Source of the DNA: Lachnospiraceae bacterium
GTDB lineage: Bacteria; Bacillota; Clostridia; Lachnospirales; Lachnospiraceae
Direction: 5' to 3'
Length of the DNA: 8,364 nucleotides
Assembly: GCA_900770345.1 (NCBI GenBank)
Contig: CAAGKF010000314.1
Coordinates: forward strand, 1 to 8,364
Position 1 is the first letter of the stretch. Each line of letters begins with the position of its first letter. The translations under genes and the position numbers were made by a program. Under the pieces are notes generated by a model. The model worked only from the letters and a program-made list of their open reading frames with translations. It was not told the origin of the DNA and did not search any database. This document shows positions 1-5,970 of this stretch, piece after piece.

Positions 1-1006
1 ACAGATTGCCATTCAGGATATCCGTCTGGGTGCCATCTTCCAGCATGCTCACAAAAAGCCCCGTATCCGCCATGTAGACTTTAAAAATGTTATCGATGGC
101 GTACCCCTCCAGGGGCAGCGCGGGCAGCGAAAGATTGTAGCAGCGGTGGATGATGCCGGCATCCTCGATCCACTGCAGAGAGCCACCGAATTTTTTGGCA
201 TTGCCCCGCGCTTCCACCACAGAATACTGGAATTTCTTATTTTCCTTGGCCAGCTGGCGGGGAATGGAGGCAAAACATTGGCGGATCCGGCTTTTATCCC
301 GGTCCAATGCATATTTTACCATATCATCTTCGTACGAATGGATGATGTTCCGCTGCAGCTGCAGGACTTCTTTCAGGTCATGGCGATCTACAAAACTCTG
401 GACAACGGCAGGCATTCCGCCCACAATGGTATACAACCGCAGCAGTTCACGCATCTTTTGATGCAGCGCTTCCGGGACCATTTGTTCCTTCTCCAGACAG
501 GTGCGCAAAAAGGCAATCACATTTTCCTGGATTCCATTGGCCCACAGGAATTCTTCAAAATCCATAGGAACCATGGGCAGCAGCTGTTCATACCCAACAG
601 GGATGGATTTGGGCTCTCCATACCCGTTGACGCCCAATAAAGAACCGGTGGCGATGACGTCATAGCGCCCGTCCAGGCTGAAGAATTTCAGAGCGGTCCG
701 CGCTTCCGGACATTCCTGGATTTCGTCCAGGATCAGGACAGTCTTCCCTGGTTCGAACACTGCATCCGGAAGCTGGACGGACAGCAGCATGATTAGGGTA
801 TCCACATTGAGGCTGCCCTGGAAAATCGAAGCATATTGGGGATTTTCAAAGAAATTCAAATAGACGGTATGAGCATAATTGCGGTGAGCGAAATCCAGGA
901 CGGAAGCCGTTTTGCCACATTGGCGGACGCCTTTGATGATCAGCGGCTGGTGATGGGGTGTGTTTTTCCAATCCAGCAGTTGTTGTGCGATTTTCCGTTT
1001 TAGCAT
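1..1006 (-). CDS. AAA+ ATPase, AAA_14/DUF4143 family (C-terminus cut off by window edge)
   Basis: The minus strand is open from an ATG at 1006-1004 to the window edge, giving 335 codons with no stop. The protein starts MLKRKIAQQLLDWKN. A Walker A motif, GVRQCGKT, lies at residues 26-33; a Walker B motif, TVLILDEIQECP, at 89-100; and a sensor-like ATGSLLG at 119-125. This order, with the GxRQxGKT and DEIQ signatures, is typical of stand-alone AAA_14 ATPases that carry a C-terminal DUF4143 domain. The later part (SLQWIEDAGII, FKVYMADTGLF, about residues 285-322) matches the usual DUF4143 pattern. Roughly the last 60-100 residues are missing. The start is supported by AGGGAGGGG at 1012-1020, five bases upstream of the ATG. 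The family is widespread and often in many copies; its cellular role is poorly defined (suggested links to toxin-antitoxin or defence functions). No partner gene is visible, and nothing links it to the transporter locus. Confidence 0.93.
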   Translation of the reverse strand, partial: MLKRKIAQQLLDWKNTPHHQPLIIKGVRQCGKTASVLDFAHRNYAHTVYLNFFENPQYASIFQGSLNVDTLIMLLSVQLPDAVFEPGKTVLILDEIQECPEARTALKFFSLDGRYDVIATGSLLGVNGYGEPKSIPVGYEQLLPMVPMDFEEFLWANGIQENVIAFLRTCLEKEQMVPEALHQKMRELLRLYTIVGGMPAVVQSFVDRHDLKEVLQLQRNIIHSYEDDMVKYALDRDKSRIRQCFASIPRQLAKENKKFQYSVVEARGNAKKFGGSLQWIEDAGIIHRCYNLSLPALPLEGYAIDNIFKVYMADTGLFVSMLEDGTQTDILNGNL

Positions 1007-1026
1007 ACAATCCCCTCCCTGCTTAT

Positions 1027-1055
1027 ATCCTAACCAATGTGAGAATATTTTTCAA
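1027..1055 (-). promoter_or_regulatory. Candidate sigma-70-type promoter for the ATPase gene
   Basis: Reading the minus strand, TTGAAA (1055-1050) and TAGGAT (1032-1027) are separated by 17 bases, matching the -35 and -10 consensus at 5/6 and 4/6 positions. The predicted transcription start (about 1020) falls at the edge of the ribosome binding site, so the leader would be very short. That weakens the call. Confidence 0.35.
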
Positions 1056-1121
1056 GCCAAATAAATTCGGTAAGAAATCTTTTTGGTACCAAAAAGATAA
1101 ATAAAAAAATATTTTTGGCTT
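1054..1121. repeat. Concentric AT-rich palindrome around a GGTACC centre
   Basis: A perfect 22-bp palindrome occupies 1077-1098, with half-site ATCTTTTTGGT and centre GGTACC. A second pair of arms, AAGCCAAA (1054-1061) and TTTGGCTT (1114-1121), is perfectly complementary and shares exactly the same axis (between 1087 and 1088). Between the two stems only scattered positions pair. It is not placed as a terminator, since genes on both sides point away from it. It could be an operator, a small palindromic repeat element, or a structured leader. Confidence 0.6.
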
Positions 1122-1151
1122 CATATCGATTTCTGGCATCTGCCTGGTTGC

Positions 1152-1174
1152 GGGTCGATCACGCCGATCGACCC
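1152..1174. repeat. Perfect 9-bp inverted repeat (hairpin), possibly a dispersed intergenic repeat
   Basis: GGGTCGATC (1152-1160) and GATCGACCC (1166-1174) are perfectly complementary around a 5-base loop, ACGCC. No T-run follows on either strand, so it is not a normal terminator. On the minus strand the context GTAGGGGTCGATC resembles GTAGGGG-type palindromic repeats that I recall as common between genes in Clostridia and Negativicutes. That resemblance is from memory only. Confidence 0.55.
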
Positions 1175-1191
1175 CTACGACGGGAACGGGT

Positions 1192-1241
1192 ACAAACGGG
1201 TTCGTACAACCGCTATACAACGTTTGTACGAACCCGTTTGT
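1192..1241. repeat. Perfect 18-bp inverted repeat with a 14-bp spacer
   Basis: ACAAACGGGTTCGTACAA (1192-1209) is perfectly complementary to TTGTACGAACCCGTTTGT (1224-1241). The spacer 1210-1223 contains CGCTATACAA. Spacer and right arm together hold ATAC-N7-GTAC (1215-1229), one base from the ATAC-N7-GTAT pattern known for several LysR-family operators. The site lies about 70 bases upstream of the predicted LysR1 transcription start, so autoregulation is possible. It is not a terminator: both flanking genes diverge from it and no T-run follows. Confidence 0.65.
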
Positions 1242-1260
1242 CTCCGCCTGTTTCCATCTG

Positions 1261-1290
1261 TTGCCTGCCGATTCTTTTGTAGTCTATAAT
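1261..1290 (+). promoter_or_regulatory. Predicted promoter of LysR1
   Basis: TTGCCT (1261-1266) and a perfect TATAAT (1285-1290) are separated by 18 bases. Transcription would start near 1297, giving a leader of about 37 bases that includes AAAGGAGGGG. The upstream in-frame ATG at 1289 overlaps this -10 box, which argues against it as the translation start. Confidence 0.6.
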
Positions 1291-1333
1291 GGAAGGGAAC
1301 ACGATTTGCGGAAAAAGGAGGGGCAACCGTTTT

Positions 1334-2254
1334 ATGGATACCCGGCTGATCGAACACATCCTGAAAATTGCAGAAGAAAAGAGTATCACCAAGGCCGCGG
1401 AGAAATTGTATCTGACCCAGTCGGCCCTGAACCAGCAGCTGCTGCATCTGGAACAGGAGCTGGGCACGCCCCTGTTCAACCGGAGCAAAACCAACTGGGG
1501 CCCTACGCCTGCCGGGGAAATCTACCTGGAGGGAGCCCGGGAAATGCTGCGGGTAAAGCAGCAGACCTACAGCCGCATCAGCGACCTGACCCATGGGTAC
1601 AAGGGTACCATCCGGGTGGGCATGACACCGGTGCGGGGGCCGGACATGTTCATCCATGTGTATCCGGCGTTCCATCAGGAATATCCCAATCTGGAAGTCA
1701 TTCCCTATGAACTGAATGTGTTCGAAATGCAGAAGCAGGTCAGCCAGGGCAATCTGGACCTGGGGTTCATGACGCTGTTCGAGAGCCAGCGGGATGACAA
1801 TGAGTACCAGAACCTCTATGGGGAGGAAATCCTGATTGCGGCTCCCGAAAGCTGGGATTTCAGGGAGTGGGTCATCCGAAAGGAAGGCCGTCGGCCGGCC
1901 CTTCCCCTCCAGGCACTGAAAGGCCGCCCCCTGATCCTGCTGCGCAAAAAGACCACCATGCGGCCCGTCCTGGACAAACTGTTCCGGGCCCGAAAAGTGA
2001 ATCCCCAGATCCTGTTCGATACGGCCAACCCGGCCACCATCCTGGAAATGGTGCGGGCCGGCATCTGCTGCGGCATCGTGGCCGAATCCACCACCAAAGG
2101 CTTCGAACAGGGCATCCGGTATTATTCCCTGGACAAGCCCCTGCACTGGAACGTTGCCGTCAGTTACCCCAAAGGGGCCTTTTTGAGCAAGGCGGCTAAG
2201 CGGTTCATCGAGTACGCGAAGGCGTACTGGGTGGAGAAGGAAGAGCATCATTAG
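1334..2254 (+). CDS. LysR-type transcriptional regulator (LysR1)
   Basis: A 306-residue protein of standard LysR-family length. The N-terminal winged helix-turn-helix covers about residues 1-60, with the signature ITKAAEKLYLTQSALNQQL (18-36) followed by LEQELGTPLFNR (39-50). The periplasmic-binding-protein-like effector domain begins near residue 89 (GTIRVGMTPVRG) and runs to the end. The ATG at 1334 is chosen over the in-frame ATG at 1289 because the protein then starts MDTRLIEHILKIA as its relatives do, AAAGGAGG lies at 1314-1321, and 1289 sits inside the predicted -10 box. It is cytoplasmic and DNA binding. It is closely related in domain style to LysR2 in this window (shared IRYYSL and AES-TK segments near the C-terminus). 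Its coding sequence is GC-rich (about 60% in a hand count of 1981-2040). Its target could be itself, the ATPase gene or the downstream tctC; the inducer is unknown. Confidence 0.95.
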   Translation: MDTRLIEHILKIAEEKSITKAAEKLYLTQSALNQQLLHLEQELGTPLFNRSKTNWGPTPAGEIYLEGAREMLRVKQQTYSRISDLTHGYKGTIRVGMTPVRGPDMFIHVYPAFHQEYPNLEVIPYELNVFEMQKQVSQGNLDLGFMTLFESQRDDNEYQNLYGEEILIAAPESWDFREWVIRKEGRRPALPLQALKGRPLILLRKKTTMRPVLDKLFRARKVNPQILFDTANPATILEMVRAGICCGIVAESTTKGFEQGIRYYSLDKPLHWNVAVSYPKGAFLSKAAKRFIEYAKAYWVEKEEHH

Positions 2255-2285
2255 TTTTGATTCAAAAGATTTTAATCATCAAGAA

Positions 2286-2327
2286 CGCTATACAATATGG
2301 TAGGCAACCATTGTATAGCGCTTTTTT
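2286..2327 (+). terminator. Intrinsic terminator of LysR1
   Basis: CGCTATACAAT (2286-2296) pairs perfectly with ATTGTATAGCG (2310-2320), and an inner GGT/ACC pairing (2299-2301 with 2307-2309) closes a 5-base loop. CTTTTTT follows at 2321-2327. It lies 32 bases after the stop codon and separates LysR1 transcription from tctC. Confidence 0.88.
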
Positions 2328-2364
2328 ATTCTAAATATTTTTATTTGGAACTTCTTAAAGTGAA

Positions 2365-2381
2365 TGTACATGGGACTTATT
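2365..2381 (+). promoter_or_regulatory. Candidate operator upstream of tctC, shared with the gudD promoter
   Basis: TGTACATGGGACTTATT matches TATACATAGGACTTATT at 4547-4563 upstream of gudD in 15 of 17 positions. The left part contains the 8-bp palindrome ATGTACAT (2364-2371). It lies 117 bases before the tctC start codon. Given the two LysR-type genes here, a LysR-family site is likely; LysR2, divergent from gudD, is the best candidate binder. This is inference from the repeat alone. Confidence 0.5.
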
Positions 2382-2411
2382 AGCAACTCTTATTCTTAAA
2401 ATTAAAAATGC

Positions 2412-2464
2412 GAATTTGTTTTCTGATAATTCATATAGTAAAGTACTACTCAGAAAACAAATTC
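2412..2464 (+). promoter_or_regulatory. 15-bp inverted repeat with nested hairpin in the tctC leader region
   Basis: GAATTTGTTTTCTGA (2412-2426) is perfectly complementary to TCAGAAAACAAATTC (2450-2464). Within the 23-base spacer, TAGTA (2436-2440) and TACTA (2444-2448) form a second hairpin with loop AAG. No T-run follows and the ribosome binding site (2485-2490) lies outside the stem, so neither termination nor simple masking of the start is indicated. It may be a 5' stabilising hairpin of the tctC mRNA or a DNA operator. TATAGT at 2434-2439 resembles a -10 box, but no good -35 accompanies it. Confidence 0.55.
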
Positions 2465-2497
2465 ATTCGTTGAGGTTTAAGAGAGGGAGGAACAAAA

Positions 2498-3487
2498 ATG
2501 CTTACGAAGAAATTGATTGCTGGAGTTTTGTGTGCATTGACCATGGCTGTTGCTGGCTGCGGTGGTGGAGCGGATGACAAAAAAGACAGCAAGCAGGCCG
2601 CAGGGGAATGGAAACCCAAAGGAGCGATTTCGATTATTGTTCCGGCAGGTGCTGGTGGTGATACGGACCTTTCTGCCAGAGTCTTTGCGAAATTTGCCAA
2701 ACAAAAAACTGGCTGTGATTTTGTTGTTGTCAATGCCAATGGTGCAGCCGGTTCTGTTGCTTCGAACCAGGTGAAAAATGCGAAACCCGATGGAATGACT
2801 GTTCTGTATGGTCATGCATTGGTGAATGTGGCCAACGTAGCTGGTGTAACGGATTATAACTATACGGCTTTTAAAATTGGACCCAGCTTTGCAATGGAAC
2901 CTGCCCAACAATTGTATGTCAATAAAGATAAATATAAAGACCTGAATGCTTTCATTGCAGCAGCAAAGGCAAACCCTGGTAAATTGAAGGCCTGCACGGA
3001 AGTCGGCGCATATACTTACTATGAACTGCTGGACTTTGAAAACAAGGCTGGAATTAAATTGGATCTGGTTGATGTAGGTTCCAACGCAGATAAGATTACA
3101 GCTCTGCTGTCTGGTCAGGCTGATTTGATGCCTGGAGCATATGTGAATACGAAAGACTATGTAGCTTCCAACAAGTTCACGATGCTGGGGGCTCCTACCG
3201 ACAAGAGATATGACCTGATCAAGGAATTCCCGACATTCAAGGAACAAGGAATCGACTTTGTATATCCGAACCAGGAATTCTCCTTCTACTTCCCGAAAGA
3301 TACGCCGGATAATGTAATTACCTGGTTCGATAAAGTAACCAAGAGTATTCTGGATGATCCGGAAGCCAAGAAAGCATTGGCTGGTCTGTCCATTATGCCG
3401 AACTACAAGAATCCGGAAGATACGACCAAAGCAGAAAAATATTGCTATGATACCATTAAAGCAATTGCAGACAAATTAAAGAAATAA
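2498..3487 (+). CDS. tctC: TctC-family lipoprotein, solute-binding subunit of a TTT transporter
   Basis: A 329-residue protein with a lipoprotein signal peptide: basic MLTKK, a hydrophobic core, then lipobox VAGC with the lipidated cysteine at residue 21, followed by a Gly/Asp/Lys-rich linker. The mature part shows the TctC/Bug-family opening IIVPAGAGGDTDLSAR (46-61), then NANGAAGSVASNQV (79-92) and PDGMTVLYGH, typical of the ligand-binding fold that grips a carboxylate. Length is normal for the family (about 320-330). GGGAGG at 2485-2490 is a strong ribosome binding site seven bases before the ATG. It is expected to be anchored outside the cytoplasmic membrane and to pass substrate to TctA/TctB, encoded at 5971-7992. 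It stands alone as a transcription unit, closed by the terminator at 3496-3528. D-glucarate or a related aldarate is the inferred ligand because of gudD; citrate or another carboxylate is not excluded. Confidence 0.95.
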   Translation: MLTKKLIAGVLCALTMAVAGCGGGADDKKDSKQAAGEWKPKGAISIIVPAGAGGDTDLSARVFAKFAKQKTGCDFVVVNANGAAGSVASNQVKNAKPDGMTVLYGHALVNVANVAGVTDYNYTAFKIGPSFAMEPAQQLYVNKDKYKDLNAFIAAAKANPGKLKACTEVGAYTYYELLDFENKAGIKLDLVDVGSNADKITALLSGQADLMPGAYVNTKDYVASNKFTMLGAPTDKRYDLIKEFPTFKEQGIDFVYPNQEFSFYFPKDTPDNVITWFDKVTKSILDDPEAKKALAGLSIMPNYKNPEDTTKAEKYCYDTIKAIADKLKK

Positions 3488-3495
3488 CTGATGCC

Positions 3496-3528
3496 AAAAA
3501 GGCGGGAGCAAAAACTCCCGCCTTTTTT
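3496..3528. terminator. Bidirectional intrinsic terminator between tctC and LysR2
   Basis: GGCGGGAG (3501-3508) pairs with CTCCCGCC (3515-3522) around CAAAAA. A run of A's lies before the stem (3496-3500) and of T's after it (3523-3528), so it works on either strand. It ends tctC (stop at 3485-3487) and the convergent LysR2. The LysR2 stop codon (3529-3527) lies in the T-run, so the end of that gene is embedded in the terminator. Confidence 0.93.
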
Positions 3529-4447
3529 ATACGATAAAAGGATGTTCTGTATGTTTTTTAAAATAATTCCTTACCAAATTACAAAAATAAGTTTCTGGTG
3601 CATGGATGATCCAGTTCTTTCTCCAAATAAAAAGGTTTAGCCGGTATGCCGGTGGATTTAAGGAATAGTACCGGATTTTATCCCTCTCTTTGGTGCAGGA
3701 TTCTGCAATGAAAGAAATACCTGAACCGCTTGCAATCATATAGGCAATGGTAGAAACCGAATTGGTTTCCATAAGGATATTGTTCTTTAGCAATCTTTTG
3801 CCAAAAAGCTGTTCGTAGACTTTTTTTAGAGAAGATCCATCCTTATGCATAAAAAGTTTATCTCGTGTAAAGTTTTTCAGAATTGCATCAACCGTAATGG
3901 AAGTTTCCGGATGTTTTAATGCATAAGGATGATTTCGAGGAATTTCAAAAAGAATTTCTTCCTGCCTCAAAACCTCTGAAGTATCTTTAAAAGCTGGCGA
4001 AATTTCCGTATCGGCAAGCAGTGCAACATCAATGGTTTCTTCCATGAGCATTTTTTTTACTAACGGAAGATTACCATGGGAAATGGTAATGTTGAAATTG
4101 GGATATTGCTCTTTGAACTGGGGAACAATTTCAGTCATCATTTTCAGCCCAAACTGTGAAGTTGTTCCGACAGCAATATTTCCTGCATTGTCCAGTTCTT
4201 TGATCTGGTGATATAAATCCTCTTTGATGGCAAGGACTTTTTTACAGGCTTCGATATACAACTCTCCTGCCGGTGTGGGAATCAGTTCCCATTTCGTACG
4301 ATAAAACAGGGAGGTTCCCAGTTCCTTTTCTAATTTGGTTAAATACTGGCTGAGAGAAGATTGAGAAATATACAGTTCTTCTGCAGCCTTCGTCATATTT
4401 TTTCGCTTGGCAATGGTCAATATGTAAGTTAGGTACCGCGTGTTCAA
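3527..4447 (-). CDS. LysR-type transcriptional regulator (LysR2), likely regulator of the gudD-tct locus
   Basis: A LysR-family protein of 306 residues if started at TTG (4447-4445), or 309 if at GTG (4456-4454). The TTG start gives NTRYLTYILTIAKRKN, aligning exactly with the start of LysR1 and giving the same length; AAGAAGTGA lies five bases before it, while GTG lacks a good ribosome binding site. The choice is not certain. The helix-turn-helix is MTKAAEELYISQSSLSQYL (18-36), followed by LEKELGTSLFYR; the effector domain starts near GNIAVGTTSQFG. It is divergent from gudD with about 160 bases between them, the classic arrangement in which a LysR regulator controls its neighbour. It is convergent with tctC. 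The gene is AT-rich (33% GC in a hand count of 3841-3900), unlike LysR1. The likely role is an aldarate-responsive activator of gudD-tctBA and tctC; the inducer is inferred from context only. Confidence 0.94.
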   Translation of the reverse strand: MNTRYLTYILTIAKRKNMTKAAEELYISQSSLSQYLTKLEKELGTSLFYRTKWELIPTPAGELYIEACKKVLAIKEDLYHQIKELDNAGNIAVGTTSQFGLKMMTEIVPQFKEQYPNFNITISHGNLPLVKKMLMEETIDVALLADTEISPAFKDTSEVLRQEEILFEIPRNHPYALKHPETSITVDAILKNFTRDKLFMHKDGSSLKKVYEQLFGKRLLKNNILMETNSVSTIAYMIASGSGISFIAESCTKERDKIRYYSLNPPAYRLNLFIWRKNWIIHAPETYFCNLVRNYFKKHTEHPFIV

Positions 4448-4474
4448 AAAAATCACTTCTTTTCTGTGTAATGA

Positions 4475-4563
4475 ATAGGGTATAAGGAAAACCGATTCAG
4501 GGAATCATAATCAAGTATTGGAAAATATCAGTCAATTCCCTTATCCTATACATAGGACTTATT
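4475..4563. promoter_or_regulatory. Probable LysR2 operator region between LysR2 and gudD
   Basis: The divergent region carries several related half-sites. ATAGG-GT-ATAAGG (4475-4487) is complementary to CCTTATCCTAT (4539-4549) apart from a 2-base bulge. CCTAT-AC-ATAGG (4545-4556) is itself a near-perfect palindrome. The 17-bp stretch 4547-4563 recurs upstream of tctC (2365-2381). Candidate gudD -10 elements (TATAGC at 4571-4576, CATACT at 4576-4581) have no good -35 box, as expected of an activator-dependent promoter. No protein-binding data are available; this rests on pattern and layout. Confidence 0.5.
4507..4535 (-). promoter_or_regulatory. Candidate promoter of LysR2
   Basis: On the minus strand TTGACT (4535-4530, 5/6 to consensus) and GATTAT (4512-4507, 4/6) are 17 bases apart. 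Transcription would start near 4500, leaving about 50 bases of leader. The small inverted repeat GATTC-AGG-GAATC (4494-4506) would lie at the transcription start. Confidence 0.4.
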
Positions 4564-4612
4564 TAATCATTATAGCATACTGCTTCAAGGAAGAAAATTT
4601 AGGAGGTATAAA

Positions 4613-5956
4613 ATGAACGGACATACACCTGTTATTACGGAAATGCAGGTCATTCCGGTTGCCGGGTATGACAGCATGTTGATGACTTTAAGTGGGGCTC
4701 ACGGTCCTTTCTTTACTCGGAATCTTGTCATTTTAAAAGATAGTGTAAACCATATGGGAATTGGCGAAATCCATGGGGGGGATTATACCTGTGAATCCCT
4801 GAAGGCATTGATTCCTTTTGTCGTTGGAAAAGAAGTCGGGAAATATCGTCATATCATGCAGGAAATCCATCGGGCTGCCACAAAGAACAATCCGGATGAT
4901 GGGGAAGGAATCCAAAAACTGGATATCAGCAAGTTGAAATATGTGGTGAAATCCGAATGGGCTATTGAATGTGCTTTGCTGGATCTGCTGGGGCAGTATC
5001 TGGGTGTTCCCATGTGCGAACTGCTTGGGGAAGGAAAACAACGTGACAAGGTAGAAGTCCTGGGATATTTGTTCTATGTCAGTGACAAGAATAAAGCAGA
5101 TCTTCCCTATCTGGATGAAAGCATCAGCGATGACCCCTGGTTCCGGATGCGTAGAGAAGAAATGCTGACAACAGACGCAATTGTTGCGCAAGCCCAATGT
5201 CTTTATGAAAAATATGGCTTCCGGAATTTCAAATTAAAGGGTGGTGTACTCCCTGGAGCTGAAGAGATGCAGACCGTACGGGCCCTGAAAAAAGCATTTC
5301 CTGAGGGACGGATCAACATCGATCCTAATGGAGCCTGGAGCCTGGATGAAGCAATCGAATTATGCAAACCCATGGAAAAGGTTTTGACTTACATTGAAGA
5401 TCCCTGCGGACCGGAAGCAGGATTTTCCGGACGTGAAATTCTTTCGGAATTCAAAAATGCAGTAAATCTTCCTGTGGCGACCAATATGATTGCTGTGAAC
5501 TGGCGGCAATTCTACCATTCCACGATGTTGAAGAGTGTAGATATCGTATTGGCAGATCCTCATTTCTGGGGCTTTGAAGGGACCATCCGTATGGCCCAAA
5601 TCTTAAATGACTGGGGCCTGACCTGGGGCAGCCATTCCAACAATCACTTCGATATCACCTTGACAGCTTATGCTCAGGCTGGAGCTGCGGCACCTGGCAA
5701 TCCGGCACCACTGGATACCCATTGGATTTGGCAGGATGGTCAAAATCTCTTGAAAGATGCGCCGGAAATCCATGATGGTTATTTAGAAGTACCTGATAAG
5801 CCCGGGCTTGGTGTAACCCTGGATATGGAACGGGTGGCTGAAGCCAATGACCTGTACAATCGCTTGCCCAACCATGATCGGAACGATGCAGAAGCCATGC
5901 AATATCTGATCCCTGGTTGGAAATATGATTGCAAGAAACCTTGTCTGGTTCGCTAA
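4613..5956 (+). CDS. gudD: D-glucarate dehydratase (enolase superfamily)
   Basis: This 447-residue protein follows Escherichia coli GudD (446 residues) closely along its whole length, as recalled, with a two-residue offset. The N-terminal capping domain starts ITEMQVIPVAGYDSMLM (8-24). The barrel keeps the catalytic KLK pair, Lys207 and Lys209; metal ligands Asp237 (IDPNGAWS), Glu268 (CGPEAGFSGRE) and Asn291 (TNMIA); and Asp315 and His341 of the Asp-His dyad (ADPHFW, WGSHSNNHFD). It ends YLIPGWKYDCKKPCLVR, as in GudD. The reaction is dehydration of D-glucarate, and in the family also L-idarate, to 5-dehydro-4-deoxy-D-glucarate (EC 4.2.1.40), a cytoplasmic Mg-dependent step. The ribosome binding site AGGAGG (4601-4606) is six bases before the ATG. 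It is the first gene of the operon with tctB and tctA (14-base gap to tctB), which implies that the imported substrate is an aldarate. All expected active-site residues are present, so it should be active. Confidence 0.96.
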   Translation: MNGHTPVITEMQVIPVAGYDSMLMTLSGAHGPFFTRNLVILKDSVNHMGIGEIHGGDYTCESLKALIPFVVGKEVGKYRHIMQEIHRAATKNNPDDGEGIQKLDISKLKYVVKSEWAIECALLDLLGQYLGVPMCELLGEGKQRDKVEVLGYLFYVSDKNKADLPYLDESISDDPWFRMRREEMLTTDAIVAQAQCLYEKYGFRNFKLKGGVLPGAEEMQTVRALKKAFPEGRINIDPNGAWSLDEAIELCKPMEKVLTYIEDPCGPEAGFSGREILSEFKNAVNLPVATNMIAVNWRQFYHSTMLKSVDIVLADPHFWGFEGTIRMAQILNDWGLTWGSHSNNHFDITLTAYAQAGAAAPGNPAPLDTHWIWQDGQNLLKDAPEIHDGYLEVPDKPGLGVTLDMERVAEANDLYNRLPNHDRNDAEAMQYLIPGWKYDCKKPCLVR

Positions 5957-5970
5957 GTGAGGTGAATAAA

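Larger units (their letters stand above)
1007..1333. other. Palindrome-rich divergent intergenic region
   Basis: This 327-bp stretch lies between the divergent ATPase and LysR1 genes and has no convincing coding region. The ATPase side is very AT-rich and the LysR1 side GC-rich. It holds three separate inverted repeats (1054-1121, 1152-1174, 1192-1241) and candidate promoters facing outwards on each strand. A 65-codon minus-strand reading frame here (1023-1220) is generated by the repeats and has no credible ribosome binding site. Confidence 0.7.

Noticed and set aside
146..640. A 164-codon plus-strand frame at the left end
   Set aside because: It is antisense to the ATPase gene, whose Walker motifs and ribosome binding site establish the minus strand as coding.
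1023..1220. A 65-codon minus-strand frame upstream of the ATPase
   Set aside because: It consists of the intergenic palindromes read as codons and has no ribosome binding site.
1289..1333. Upstream ATG start for LysR1
   Set aside because: It overlaps the predicted TATAAT box, and the extra 15 residues do not fit the LysR family N-terminus.
1175..2251. A 358-codon open frame on the minus strand opposite LysR1
   Set aside because: It mirrors the GC-rich LysR1 codons, has no recognisable motif, and lacks a credible start signal.
2477..3247. A 256-codon minus-strand frame opposite tctC
   Set aside because: It is antisense to a recognised lipoprotein gene with a strong start site, and has no domain signature.
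5929..5970. Upstream ATG start for tctB inside gudD
   Set aside because: It would overlap the end of gudD and add hydrophilic residues; the ATG at 5971 has a good ribosome binding site.
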